From: Diplosphaera chodatii
Taxonomy: Eukaryota; Chlorophyta; Trebouxiophyceae; Prasiolales; Stichococcaceae
Direction of reading: 5' to 3'
Assembly: GCA_032358165.1 (NCBI GenBank)
Contig: JAALGY010000016.1
Location: 682,001-746,000 of the forward strand
Length of the DNA: 64,000 nt
Shown: in pieces, positions 1 through 12,500 of the stretch
How positions within the stretch are numbered: position 1 is the stretch's first letter
Layout of the letters: each line of letters opens with the position of its first letter
Translations under genes and position numbers: made by a program
Notes under the pieces: generated by a model
The model's database searches: none
The model's input: the letters and a program-made list of their open reading frames with translations, nothing else
What the model was told of the DNA's origin: nothing

Positions 1-430
1 TGCGCACCTGGTGTCACGGACGGGTGCGTTGTGTAGTTCACAAAACGGAGTGCAGATCCGACAGGCGCAAACGTCTGATTCTGCACAATGTAGCTCGCAC
101 TGCCACCAATTGTCGCGCGGCCCGAGATCGCCTCAGGGCCGCAGAGCAACTCCACCCCATAGCCGTGAGGCCTGCATGGGGGGCGTCAGCATGTTAGAAA
201 CATGCAGAGGGGAGCAGCAACAGAGTCCTCCCGGCGACAGTGACACGCCCAGAGGGTTTCGGAGCTCACCTCCAGGTCGGCGGCAGCGGGTAGTTCTCGA
301 TGGTCAATGCGGCCTGCCCTGTCGTGACGCCGATGTTCAGCGCCGTTGTCGGGGCTGCATGTGCGGCGGCGATGATGGCAAGCATTGCGGTGGCTACTAG
401 CTGGCCGCTTTGCTTGCCTGATGTGCCCAT
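1..430 (-). CDS. Receptor-like kinase paralogue, 5' end only (runs off left edge)
   Basis: First two exons of a minus-strand gene. Exon 1 runs from the ATG at 430 to a GT donor at 269/268 and encodes a secretory signal (hydrophobic LVATAMLAIIAAAHA) followed by GVTTGQAALTIENYPLPP. The second exon, from about 170 to the edge, encodes a segment containing FAPVGSALRFVNYTTHPSV. Both exons align with the two corresponding exons of the next gene (GVTAGQSSLSIAAYPL at about 6090; FGPVGAALRFVNFTAHPSV at about 5800), so this is a tandem paralogue with a similar ectodomain. Its kinase domain would lie left of the window, so calling it a kinase is inference from the neighbour. An in-frame ATG at 520 is an alternative start, but it would put about 30 residues before the signal peptide. 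Confidence 0.6.
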
Positions 431-1703
431 TACTGCTGCTGTTGGCGCGCGTGGCTGGGACACATGCAGCGCCACCTGCCTGGTACGCTCCAGGCCTGCT
501 GGCAGTGCACATTGTAGCAACTCGTTTCAGTGGTGTTCAGGGTGTTCTTATCGCGCACAGATGCTCAGCATACATCAAGCCCTTCTGACATGGCCCACGC
601 CACCGTTGGTGCTCAGCAAGTTGGAGGTGCACGCACCCTGAGTGGGCGCTTTTGGCAGGTCCGGTTCCTCAATACTGAGCCAAAAGGGTGTGGAAACCGT
701 TCGCCCCCTGAGCGAGGCAGTCAGTGCTATGACAACACGGCTAACGGTCTATGAAGTTCAGGTGATCGACCGCACGTGCCAACGAGACGACAACCACAAG
801 CGCGCGGCGGTTCAGCTGACGCCATCATTGGCACTACATACGTATGCTCACCTCGTAGTACAACAGGCGCTGGCCGCTGTCGCGCCGCGTCCTGTCAGGG
901 GCCCAAGACTTCAGTTTTGGGCACACGAAAGTCGTCCTGCAAGCGTGAGCGCAGATGTTCCCTGGCCTGTTCCTCCCATCGCGTTGCAGTAGGGTCACCA
1001 AACAGCGATCAAGTGCGAGCACGAGCAGAGTGCAAGGGTTCAGAGCTCCGAGATTCTGACGAGTTCGGGCTCACCGGGCCGCCCACGCGCTGTACCATAC
1101 GCCACGCTGGCAAACAGTCGCCACATCGATCGAGGACGCACACACTGCCCTTACATAAGACCGATGCTTGCCCTGGAGCCACCTTGGAGCAGACTAGATG
1201 CATGCCTAGCGTGTTACAACATGCACTAGCACCAACTCAATGCGTGAACAGTAGCTCCATGCACATACGCGGCGATACTGATAGTACCGCCCCGCTCACG
1301 TCCATCCACTGCCCAGTGTGCCGGGACCCCCTGTTAGGTGCGTGCGCAGTGCATGCTGATATCAGGCCCTTGACTAGTCAGTGCTGTCTACTGTACAAGT
1401 GCTTTCATGCCACCCCCTACAAGCAACGAACCCCTCTCTGTCTGCCCAGGCTCAAGAGGAGGATACAGTCGTCAAAACCCTGGAATCTTTAACTTGGCAC
1501 CCTGCCAATCGGGGAGTCACGACACTCCTGAACATGCACCCGTCATTAATAGCCCTTAAGGACAAGTCGTCTATGTCCACCTTCACGTGTTCCACCTCAA
1601 AGCTCCACGAAACAAGTGCATTGATGTGATCATGAACCCGGCTTCCCTCAGGTGAACTGCGCTGTAGCAGCATTGCCACTAGTGACCCCTAAAACCCTTA
1701 ACA
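431..1703. other. Intergenic region between tandem receptor-kinase genes
   Basis: About 1.3 kb between the start of the left-edge gene and the stop of the next minus-strand gene. I see no supported coding exon. It should hold the 3' UTR of the right-hand gene (minus-strand TGTAA at 1214-1218 and 1151-1155) and the promoter of the left-edge gene. Confidence 0.4.
1214..1218 (-). terminator. Candidate TGTAA polyadenylation signal of the receptor-kinase gene
   Basis: Reads TGTAA on the minus strand, about 490 nt after the kinase stop codon. A second copy lies at 1151-1155 and another at 1711-1715, just before the stop. TGTAA is the usual chlorophyte poly(A) signal; which copy is used cannot be told from sequence. 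Confidence 0.3.
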
Positions 1704-4700
1704 CTACCCCTTACATGTGACACGGTACATGCGCCAACTGCAAGGGAAGAGCGTCACAGCAGTCATGTGTTGTCTCACCACGAGGTTCCGCAGCGCTGCT
1801 GCAAACGCGCTGCGCACGTCAAACGTCCCCACTTGCAGATGCTGGTGGCAGCGGCTGCTCGTGCGGATGCGCCTGTTGTCTATCGTCTTGTGCTGCGAAA
1901 ACTCCTGGACTGCACTGATTGACGGCTGATGGACTTCGCTGCCGCCTGCCGTGCCGCTGCTGCCGCCTGCACTGAGCGGCTGCAGCAGCGGCTTGAAGGG
2001 CACGGCGCCAGCCGCCTCTGAGGCCAGAGAAGGAGATGCTGCCGAGCTGAAGGACCGGGAGCTGGCTGTGGCGAGCCCAGGCGTTGAGGCCTGCAGCCGC
2101 TCCACAATCTCCGCTGCATCCGGCCGCTGTGCAACCTGAAAGTGCGGGGAAGCGCTTTAGACCCTCGCACACGGGCCTCAATGTTGTCACTGCATGCAGC
2201 TGCTCGACTCGCTGTGCCAAGCTGACAGCGGGGACGTCTGCCTGCGCCACACATAACATGACACACTTGCACAGCACAGTGCGCCCTACTCACATCCGTG
2301 TTGATGCAGTCCTCCAGCAGCTTCTGGATCTCGGGCGGCGCCTCGTCGTCGCGCACCTCCCGCAGGTGCCCGCGGACCGGCGGCTGCTTGGTGATGATCT
2401 CCCACAGCACGACGCCAAAGCTGCACCAGCACAAGACAGGCAGCATTTGCTTGGGATGGCTGGCAGCGCCCTCTGCCATGTGCTGAGACGAGCAGCAGTC
2501 GTCCGAGCCCCGCACTGGGCAGGCGTGCGGGGCCTGTGCGAAGGGACCATTGCTGAGAAACCACACCTGTAGGAGTCCACCTTCGGGCTGCACTTGCCAC
2601 CCAACAGCAGCTCCGGTGCCGCATAGCTGCAACCCAGGCAAATAAGGCAGCTCAACCAGCAGATGTGTGCTGCTCAGGCACAGGTCAAACACCCCCTTTT
2701 CTGAGTCTGCCCAAGCCACCCCAACTCATTCTCGAACAGTGGCCAGGTGGGTGCTGCTGCTTAGGCCTTGAGTTGCTGAGGCGGTCTCAACCTGAAGGTG
2801 CCAGTTGTGCTGCCTGCTGAAAAGTAGTCGGCTGTGATTGCCAGGCCCACATCTGCGATCTTGGCGGTACCCTCATGCGAAAGCAGCACATTGCTCGTTT
2901 TGATGTCCCTGCATTGACAGGACAATGCAACACCGTTCGTCGACATGAGAACGTGGACCCGCGCTCATGCGGCAGACATATGAGGTCGAGCAGCTCAGAA
3001 TCCGCATGATGTTCATTGCATTACATGCAGCTTGCCACACGCGGCTTGCTGCACCTGTGGATGACGCCTGAGCAGTGCAGGAAGTGCAAACCCCGGGCAA
3101 CGTCCAGTGCCACCTGGACAAACAGCACGTCATCCTGAAACTGTGTGTCACAGCGCTGTCAAAGCCGAGGGCAGGTGGTATGACGCTGCACCAGAGTTGC
3201 ATGGAACAGAGCATCACCTTTGCACCACGTTTATTCCACGCGTACTCTTCCTGATTTTGCCACAGCGCCTTCCTTAGATCACCGCCCTCCATGAGCTCCA
3301 TGACCTGCGGCGCGCACGATGAGAAGAGGGTTGGAGGTGATCACATGTGTGCTCAAGCAGGACGGCCCAGCTGCAGTGTGTTACACTCTTGTGAGCGGGG
3401 GTCAAGCTTGTGGGCCGAGGGTTATGGCGATATCAGGCCTACAGCACTAACCGTGAGCTGCCAGCATGCAGCATCGCATCCCTGCGACAAAACCATGCAG
3501 GTTTGATGCTTTGTGTGTAATTTATCCGCACCAGCATGGGTGCCGATTTCTCCAGGCAGTAGCCGTAGAACTGCACCACATTCCGGTTGAAGCTCACACG
3601 CTTCATAATGTTGATCTCCTTGCGCTGCAGACGTACCACATCAAGACCTCAAATGTTGCCAGGGTGAACTGGAGCAACTCCATGACAGCAATCAGTGCCT
3701 GACCACCAAGGCTTGCAGTAAAAACAGTGCTACTACAGTGCTGATTCAGCATGATGGCACTGGTCCCACCAGTGCAGCCAGCAGCATGTCGTCCGCGAAG
3801 CAGGTCAGCTGCTTGATTGCCACATCGTGGTGCCCCCTCCACAGGCCCTTATACACCTGCGCATCAGATCTTCGTCTCAAGTTCCAGTCAGTGTCAGGGA
3901 GCGACTGGCCGGCCGGGTGCGCGATGGATGACGGATAAGATGTGACGACTGTTGAATGTTGAAATGTATTATTTCACCTTCCCAAAGTTCCCAGCACCGA
4001 GCACCCAGGCACTGCCGTCCGGGTGAACGCAGATCTCCACATCAGCTGGTGAGATGGCGATCGATCCAGCTGACGAAAGGGAATCGGCGATGCTGCATAG
4101 CAACAGGCGGCCTCAGGTGCATGGGGATACGCTCCATGCTGAAAACAAAGTGCTTGCACACTGATGTGCCGGTTTGCACTGCATGCCCGTGTCAACGGGT
4201 CTGCTGTCCCCACAGGCTGTATCACCTCCCAGAACTAGCCGCACAGCACATGTGAAGCAACTTGCTCAGACATGACATTCACCTGCTGGTGCTGCCACTG
4301 CTGCCATTCGGACTGTGCTGGTGCCCAGCTTTGGATGTGGCGCCACCAAGCTTCCGGTCTGCTGCCTCCTGCTGCCGGCGCTTTCGCAGCCGCATGAATC
4401 CAAACATCGCCACCGCCACAAGCAGCAGAAGCACAGCTATGGACCCAGCCACGATGCCAGCGATGGCCCCGCCGCTGATGCCCCCACTGCTGCTGCTGTC
4501 TGCGGCCTGGCCCTGCACAAGGGTGGACTCCGCGGCTGTGGCCGGTTCTGTGCTGATGGCTACTAGCGGCTGTCCCCTGAGCCGGGTGTAGACCGTGGCA
4601 TTCCGGAGAGTGACAGCCATGGGGTAACCCGCTGCTGTGGTGAATGCCCTGATGCCTGATGCAATCTGGGGCCACATCTGTCGGGGCAGTGGCAATCACA

Positions 4701-6251
4701 TCAGGAGGTGAGCCTGCTTGTTCGGCATATGCAAACCAAGCAGGTGTACTGTGCAGCTGTCACACTGGCAAGCGCACACAGAGACCACAGTCTGCCAACC
4801 TGCGTTGCTGTCACGTTCCTGCTTGGGACGAGCGTCGTCCACACGTCAACCGAGAACCTGTTCGCAGGCGCCTGCAGCAGCCGGCGTGTTCCGTTCCTGG
4901 CAGCTGCAGCAGCTCGCCAGTCTGACACATTGGTGAGGCCGATGGGCACATTGGCCGCCCTGCGGCAGCAATTGGTTCGTGACCATTATCACGTGTGAGT
5001 GGTGTGAGTACTGACAGCAGCGCCATAGGTCAACACACCCAGTTTGGAGGGTCTATGACAGGATGCATCACACCTGGATGAGGTCAAGATTGCGTCAATG
5101 AGCAAGGCCTGCTTGTCGAAGGTGAACGGCAACAGATTTGGACCGGCTACCTGCACAGCATCGGTGCTATTGTCGTTGGGCCGACAGACTCCCGGACAGC
5201 ATGGTCATGTGCAGCTGCTATTGCGGTTCATCGAAGCCAGTTCAGCCGAGCAACCTGAAGGCGGCTGAGGATATCGGTTGTGTCGACTGTCGTGACATTG
5301 ACTGCTGTCTGCGTCGCGTTCAAGAAGTTGTTGAAGGGCAGCTTGCGCGTCCACAGTGTGAAGATCCGGACATCAAAGCCCAACTGCAAGCATCAGTCCA
5401 CGGTCTCAGTGTAACATCGATGGCAGCTCACGTGTTTTGTGAGATGACACCTTGCTGAGGCACAGCAGCATCTTCACAGAGGTCACTATGCTGATTGATC
5501 AATACCTGAGCGTAAAACTTCATGGACTGTGATGTGACCAAAAACAGGGCGTCTGCAGAGGAGAATGATGCAGCAGGGCCCTCCGGGTTGGTCGCGTAGC
5601 TCCGCACCGCAAACTCAATGCAGCTGTAGTTTTGCAGGCCTGCAAAGCAGGGTGTGCACTTGCTGCCGCTGCGAGTATTGTTCACAGCGGGGACATGCAG
5701 AGGGCATGTGACCAGCACCGTGCACGGAAATGCGCCGATTTTTCAGTTCAGCAGGGCTCCGTGTTTAGCTTATCAGGCGCACCTGGTGTCACGGAGGGGT
5801 GTGCCGTGAAGTTCACAAAACGGAGCGCAGCGCCGACAGGCCCAAACGTCTGAGTCTGCACCGTGTAGCCAGCTTTGTCGAGGGCAGCGCGTTCCGAGAT
5901 CACCTTTGCGCCGCAGTACAGCATCATCCCGTCGCCGTGAAGCCTGCACGCGGTGGGTCGAATATCAGCCAAAGGTGCAAGTCAGCCAGGGAGCGACCGC
6001 ACATGATCAGCCACCGGAGGTTACAGCAATGGCAGTCCATCTTCGGTGGAAGGCATCGGCAGAAGTCTGCGGCTCACTCACTTGTAGGCTGAATCTAGGG
6101 GATAGGCTGCGATGGACAGAGAAGACTGTCCAGCTGTCACACCGCCAGCGGTGCTGTTCTGTGCTGTTGCCGGCGCTGCGCACGCAGCCGCAGCAAGGTA
6201 CAGCACCAAGACGGCGGCTCGTCTGCCCTTGCGTCTCCGTCGTGCCTCCAT
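1704..6251 (-). CDS. Receptor-like protein kinase (TKL type), multi-exon
   Basis: Single-pass surface kinase spread over many exons. The ATG at 6251 begins a signal peptide with a strongly basic n-region (RRRRKGRR) and hydrophobic core; an in-frame ATG at 6311 adds 20 residues and is less likely. Ectodomain exons lie at about 4.8-6.1 kb and include an RRLLQ motif near 4860. The transmembrane helix (about 4390-4460) is followed by RLRKRR. The kinase follows: glycine loop GAGNFGKVYKG (about 3960, continued at 3860), VAIK lysine (about 3820), ELMEGGDL hinge (about 3290), DIKTSN catalytic loop (about 2900), ADVGLA in place of the usual DFG, YAAPE activation-segment end (about 2620), and SFGVVLWEI (about 2410). 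A Ser/Ala-rich tail of about 130 residues follows. The ligand is unknown. Intron borders are inferred, so the exact protein is uncertain. Confidence 0.75.
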
Positions 6252-7326
6252 TCCCTCCTCCGTTGACGCGGCAGCGGCGTACAGGCTTGTGCTTCCCTCG
6301 CAACCCTCCAAAGCGCTAGCCCTGTCCTACCTGTGCATGCGCAGTGCACACCACTGCACTTGGCAAAGGGGCGAATATACGGCAGCTTATGAGCCTAACA
6401 TGCCTGGCGCCTTTCACTACCGTTGCACAGCACAGCTGGCGGACATCTGCGGTGATCACCCAGGTGGGACCAACACCAACACCCCCTAGCGTCTGGCAGC
6501 ACTTCAGAGGGCGTTAGCAGGCCCGTCAAGCATGAGAAAGATGGCAGCGCGACATGTGGCGTCGGCCACGCGCTGTTGCCTGGTGCAAACTCAGCTTCAG
6601 GTGTCCTGGTCGCTGTCAGGTGACCGGAACGCTGCTGGTACAGAAGGGCTAATGTCATGCTCGAGGCCCTTTCGTGCACGACCCGTCCAGATGAGTTATA
6701 CCTGAAAACTTGAAGGCACAGTGGCGCTCCTGCAAGCTGCAGCTCCGCTCGGGGTGCAGGCAGCCTGTCAGCGTCCCAAGCGATCAGTTGGGGCATACAC
6801 AAAGGCAGTCTGCGTGCGGCGACGAAGGCAGTTGCCGCTGTGGCCGACGCAGCAGAGGGAGTCTTGTAGCCATCGCCGATGATATTGAGCGTCGTATGTC
6901 GATTGCAAGCGCAGTCACCTTGAAGCGCGTTGCCAAAAGTCTGCCTCGACATCAGGCTCTCGTCCGGATCTTGCCCGTGCAGAAGCTGCAGAAGCGGCGC
7001 CGGTACAGTACAGGGCGTGGTTGCAAAGGCTGCCCTCGAGCACAGGGTACATACAGGCTGCCAGGGTGGGTAAAGCTGCCAGCTTGCCAGTTTGCAACTG
7101 CAAATGGTCGCTCAGCTCCCGCACGGTTCATCCATGCATGTCAGCTGTCAACTGAAGCGTTTGTGTGCTGATCTTGGCGGGTGCTACCTCGGTATTCAAT
7201 CGATAGTGCTGAAGTTTTTTGCATCTGCTGCGGCGCTGCGTCTGCACAACATTCAGGTCGATCTGATGCCAGAGCGGATACAAGCCGGTCCTTAGCAGCG
7301 CAGATCCTCTCATTCGTGCATGCGCA
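6252..7326. promoter_or_regulatory. Divergent intergenic region, receptor kinase / RWDD1-like
   Basis: About 1.1 kb between two start codons pointing away from each other, so both promoters should be here. A 185-codon minus-strand open frame at 6395-6952 resembles nothing I know and has no signal, repeat or family motif. No other element was recognised. Confidence 0.35.
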
Positions 7327-9085
7327 ATGGCGTCGCCAGAGTGTGCCGAGGAACAGGCGATGGAATTAGAGGCGCTTGAGGCAATCCTTGCGGATGATCT
7401 GCAGGGTGCGCCGTGGTTGCAGCTCGTGCTGATCAACATCTGTTGCGTCACAATTCTCATTGCTGCTGCTGGCAGCCTGATGAATCATAGTATCTGTGTC
7501 TCTGGTCGGCTGGGTTCGGGCGCGGTCATGCATGCAACACGCTACATGCGGTGATGCAGAGTTTGATGGCACACGGCCTGAAGGCTGGGATGCGGACGCA
7601 GTCATTCGCACCGTGGCCATACGCCCGGCGGAGGACGCTGCTGTGCCGTCCGGGGAGCTGGCATGTGAGGGTGCAGATCCGAGTCCGTGCCGCCGCTGCA
7701 TCGCCTGCCCATCTGGTATCACGCATCAGCCGCCTGCTTGCCTGCGTTCCGCACCACAGCTCAGGTCATACACCTCCTTTTGCAGTGCTGGCCGAGCTCC
7801 TGTGGGCGCACACCCCCAACTACCCGGACGAGCCGCCGCTCGTCAAAGCACGCAGGTGCAGCAACGAGCTGAAGCATTGGCGCACGGAGCTGTGACCAGC
7901 CCCTGTATCTGGCGGAAGTTGTGCTGTCATACGGCGTCGCAGGTCGTCACACCGGCGCAAGGCACAGTGAAACGTGCACACAAGCCGCTGTGGGCGGCAG
8001 TGTCAATCCGCAGTCAGCTGAAAGGCCCAGCTTTGCTGCGGTGCAGCGAGAAGGGGCTCAGCGATGCGGACGTCGCGCAGCTGCAGGCGGCAGTGGATGC
8101 TGCGGTGGAGGAGAACCTGGGCATGGCCATGGTCTACGGGCTGGTCACAGCAGCGCAGGAGTGGCTCACAGACAAGGTGCAACCCACCGCTTGCTCAGGC
8201 TGACCCCGCTCTTGCATGCCATTTGGAATATTGGCAGCTTCCCCCTCTTGCAAGGTTCGGTTGGGGCCTACATGTGATGGTCAACACCTTGCAGGCAGCG
8301 CAGATGGCAGAGCCTGCGCCACTGGATCCGGCAGCCGTCAGGAAGGCAGCGGAGGAGGCGGAGGAGCGGCGGCTCGCGGAGATCCGCAGCCATGGCACCC
8401 CCGTCACGCCGGCCACCTTTGCGCCCTGGAAGGAGCGCTTTTATGCGGAGCTCAAGGCCGCGCGGTCCAGGTGCTTACACCGTTTCACTATGCAATAAAT
8501 GTATCTGGCACGTTGGGTCGGGCAGATGTGCCTGGACAACAGTGCACTCAGCAGAGTCGTGATTGCATATGGTGCCTGCCTGTTGTCAGCTGTGAAGCAT
8601 CTCCAAGCAGTGAAGCATCTCCTAAGTGGGCAGGTAAGTTTCATGCTGCAGGGCGCAGCAGGCGGGGGAGAACGGCAAGCTCACCGGCAAGCAGTACTTC
8701 CTACAGATGGATGGGCGGATACGGGAGGAGGTGCGGGCTTCTATATGGTGCCGTGCAGCCTTGGGTTGGTGCAGTACTCAGCACCGCATGACCAGCATCA
8801 GAAGGCGGCCTCTCACACAGGCCGGCTACCTGCTGTCCAGGGCGAGGACCAGGAGGCAGTGGATGTCAACGACGAGGACATCGACTTCAGCGACGAAGGT
8901 GTGGCCCCCAGTGTGCAGACTGACTCTGCAGCACCGCTGCCTAGATGGGATCTGACACGAGTTTCGTCAAGACACATCCGTGGGCCCGTTACTTGTTCAC
9001 CAGAGTATTTGTGCGGTGCGCAGATGACGAGGACGATGAGGATGTGCTTGACGAGCTCGAGGCCGAGCTGGCGGCGCAGGGCTGA
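7327..9085 (+). CDS. RWDD1: RWD domain-containing protein 1 / DRG family regulatory protein 2 homologue
   Basis: Predicted cytosolic partner of the DRG2/Rbg2 GTPase (yeast Gir2 is the counterpart), linked to translation control. Exon 1 from the ATG at 7327 encodes an acidic start with MELEALEAILADDLQ, the first RWD helix. Further exons give FDGTRPEGWDAD (about 7560) and the RWD signature YPDEPPL (about 7825). The exon near 8060-8180 gives GLSDADVAQL and ENLGMAMVYGLVTAAQEWL. The next, 8290-8470, is a charged helix with GTPVTPATFAPWKERF, the DFRP2 C-terminal motif. Then come KLTGKQYFLQ (about 8680), NDEDIDFSDE (about 8870) and an acidic end DEDDEDVLDELEAELAAQG before TGA at 9083-9085. Domain order and length fit the family. 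Introns are inferred from frame changes. Confidence 0.85.
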
Positions 9086-9518
9086 TGCCAGGACCAGGAG
9101 AAGTTGTCAATGCGGCTTCTATGAGCTGAACCCACTAAATCGTACTATGTTGAAGTCCTATCGTCGTCAATGCAGCTCAAAACAAACGAAGCAAAGGCCA
9201 CACACAAGTAATGTGCAGAAGGCAGGGTGTTCGCCTTCTCACGCCTATAGCCGAACCGAAAGCAGCTTGTCTTCGAACGCCAATGGTGCAGATCTCTGAA
9301 TGAGTACCACGATGCTGCAGCAGCAGCCAACCTCATCCGTTCCTAGCTTGTATTCCTGGCAGCTGGCATGTCCCCAGCGGCTGATATCTGCCACACGTCG
9401 TGTGCAGCACGATGACTGGCAACAGCTTCTCAGCCTGCTGTTCGAGATCTCTGCCAGGCAGCCGCTACCATCAGCAGCAGAGCAGCCAGTGGACGCCCTT
9501 GCCACCCGGCGCGCATCA
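9086..9518. other. Convergent 3' UTR region, RWDD1-like / Smr protein
   Basis: Tail-to-tail space of about 430 bp. No supported exon and no clear TGTAA on either strand; both genes presumably end here. Confidence 0.35.
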
Positions 9519-12500
9519 CTAGTTGAACATGACTTGAAAGCTGCCAGGCCGCTCCACAAAGCGCAGGCCCTGCTCCTGCAGGTACTGCTTCACCATGGGC
9601 CGAATGCGCGCCTCGCCGTTCTCCGAGTGCCGCCCGCGGCCTGTGATGATCTCCACCATGGCTGCAGAGACGATAGAGACACAGTCAGAGGGTGGAAGCA
9701 GGTTTGCAGGTAGGAGCGCACTGCCTCGAGGCTGGCGGCACGGTTCGACGGCCACTGCTCTGCACAGTGCTAGCCTGCACAGAGCATTTGAACAATGCTG
9801 AGGTTTGCTGCAATGGTTGGTTGGTGCCAAGCTTGGCAGCACACTCACGCTTGTGCCGGTACTTGATGTAGGGTCCCAGCAGGTCGACCAGCATGTCGTA
9901 CGCTTCGGCCACCTTCTGGCCGTGCAGATCGATCCTCTCTGTCGGCATGTTGGGGTCCAGGTTCCTGCACAAAGCAGTAGGACGCTTCAAGAGAGCTCTT
10001 GATTATGGTTGATGGAGCTGCTGAGGTGATGTGAACAGGATGTGAGCAACCCACTTAGCAGTGTGGGTGGGTGCTGCTCCACACTGCACCAGCAGAGCAT
10101 GCAGGACGCTGCAGGTGGGTGCATTGTTGCCAGCACATGCGCACGCCACGGCCCAATCGTGGCCGCTCTGTCGACAAGCTGGGTGTCAGAGTTCCCGACT
10201 CCAAGTCGCGATAGCCTAACCCCGGCTTACTTGGCGCGGAACATGGCGTGCGAGGCCTCCTCCTGCTTCTGCAACGCCAGCTCCTTGAGCGCATCCGCAC
10301 GCCCCAGCAGCTCCCGGGCCTGCCCGGTGCGGCCCTTGCGGTACGCCGTCGCAGCGGCGTCCATCGCCTCGCGCCGCTGCTGCCACACCGCCTCCTCGGG
10401 GCCCCGCAGCTCCTGTTCAGGTTGACATGCCAGCAGCTGAAGCACCCACAGTGGCCAGATACTGAAAGGACCTAGTGCAAAACTGGCTGCATGCACAGGT
10501 GAAACGCTGACCATATGCAAGAGGTGGCAGAGCATTGTTGTGCAGTTGACGCTGAGAGTATACATTGAACACTGCGGGCGTATGAGCGCACACCTGCCAC
10601 AGCCGGTCCTGGGCAGACTGGCCGTTGAAGTGCGGGTGGTAGGTTGACGCCAATGGGCGGGAGGGCGGTGGCGGCGGTGGCGGTGCAAGCCCTGTCAGCA
10701 GGTATGGAGATGCAGGCTGACGGCTGATGACGGTGCCTGCATGCAGATGACGGCATTCAAAAGACCACAATACACATGCATGTGAACTGTGCATGTAAAA
10801 CCCAACAAGTGCAGTGCGCTGTCACTATCATCACTCGGAGTGATCGAGATCAGGCAGAGGACAGGACTTCCAGTGAACAGACGCACTCAGTAGAGACGGT
10901 GTGCGGGGCGGCTGCAGCACGACGTCACCACCTGCCTCCAGGGCGGCAATGGCTGCCAGGTCCTCCGGCGAGGCTGCAGGCGACGGCTTGGCCTCCTTCT
11001 GTGACACATCCTGCAAGAAGGGGAGCAACTACATCAGGCTACATATGTTTCCTGACGCCAGTGCAGCGAAGGCTGCATAGTGTGTCCTGGTGCCATGGTG
11101 AAAGCATGTGTTCTGCGGGAAGACCAGGACAGATTCATCGAGCAGAGGAAGGCAGCAGGCAATGAGCAGGGCCAGACATTCCGCCAGCAAGTGCACCTGC
11201 AAGCCCATCGCCAATACATAGTCGGCCGCCTGCTGGTCCGCCACAGCCTGCTCGTGCGCGCGCTGCTCCTCCGCCGCCACCCGCTTGGCAACCTCAAAGT
11301 CCGCCTGCTTGGCCTTGGCCTTGGCCTGCACAGGAGGTGAGACGCAGCTAGCTGGCGCGAGGTGCTTCTACATTGCTTGCAATCACCCGATGCAGTCGCC
11401 TGCCTACAGGTTCAACAGCAGAGGCTGCACTTGGCAGCAGGGCGCTGTGACCGCAAGTGCAGGCTGATGACATGCACAAGGTCGGAGCTAACAACTTACA
11501 CCAGATGGGAAGCTCTCACCTCGGACACATGCAGGTCCAGGATGGCCACGGCGGCGCTCAGGTTGCCGGCCTGCGCGGAGAGCGCGGCGCCGCACTCCTC
11601 GGCCGGCAGCTCCGGGAACTCCAGCATCAGGCGCGCCAGCTTCTGGCCGTCGTCCATGTCGACCTGCACAGTCGAGTCATAGTGAGTCAAGGCATGACCG
11701 CCCACAGCTGTCAGATATGTACAATGCATCCCGCAGCAGCACGAAGGTATAGCAGCAGGCGCGAAGACAGCCAGACGCGCTGCTCAGGTTGCGCACAGCT
11801 GACCTTGGCAGGCGCAGCGCTGAGCTCCTGCGCCTCCTGCATTGACTGCGCCAGGGCGTGCGCCTGCTCCTCGTCCTTGAGCTCCAGCAGCTTGGCGGTG
11901 GCGGCGTTGGCGTCGCCGTCGCACCCCGCCAGGATGTCGCTCACCAGCGGGTTGCCCGGGAAGCAGGTGGTCAGAAATGCAAGCGCATCCTCCCTGCATG
12001 TACATGTGAATGGAGTGTCGGAGACATCATATGGTGAGATGTAAGACATGCAGCGTCCATTATGCACTGAAAGCTCAGCATCAGACACTGCCAGTCCATG
12101 CGTCACTGGCAAAATACGTATTTAAACGAATACAAAGAAATACTCACGCGTTGTCCCAGGCGCCGCTGCTTGACAGCGAGGAGGTGTCAGACTTGTCAAG
12201 CGATGGCTCCCGGGAAGCCCCATCGCAAGAAGTGCCGCTCTGGCTGCGGCTGCGGGCGCGGCCGCGGGTGGCTTGCAGGGTGTCGCAGCCGCGCTTGCCG
12301 CTGCTGCTGCCGCTGAGGCTGTACATCGACTCGGCGGCAGATGGCGCCCGGCGCTTGCCGGGCAGGGCACATGTGTCGGGCCATGGGTCGACAGCCGACC
12401 CGAAGCCGTTGCTAGTAATGACACCATCACCAGCAAGTAGTTCATTGGGGCTGGCAGCGCCCACAACTGAATCAGCAGATGCGACGGCCTGGGGCGCAAG

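Noticed and set aside
776..1492. 238-codon plus-strand open frame
   Set aside because: Composition looks like random non-coding sequence, with no motif and no matching splice partners.
6395..6952. 185-codon minus-strand open frame between the receptor kinase and the RWDD1-like gene
   Set aside because: No family motif, lies in a divergent promoter region, and GC-rich DNA gives frames of this size by chance.
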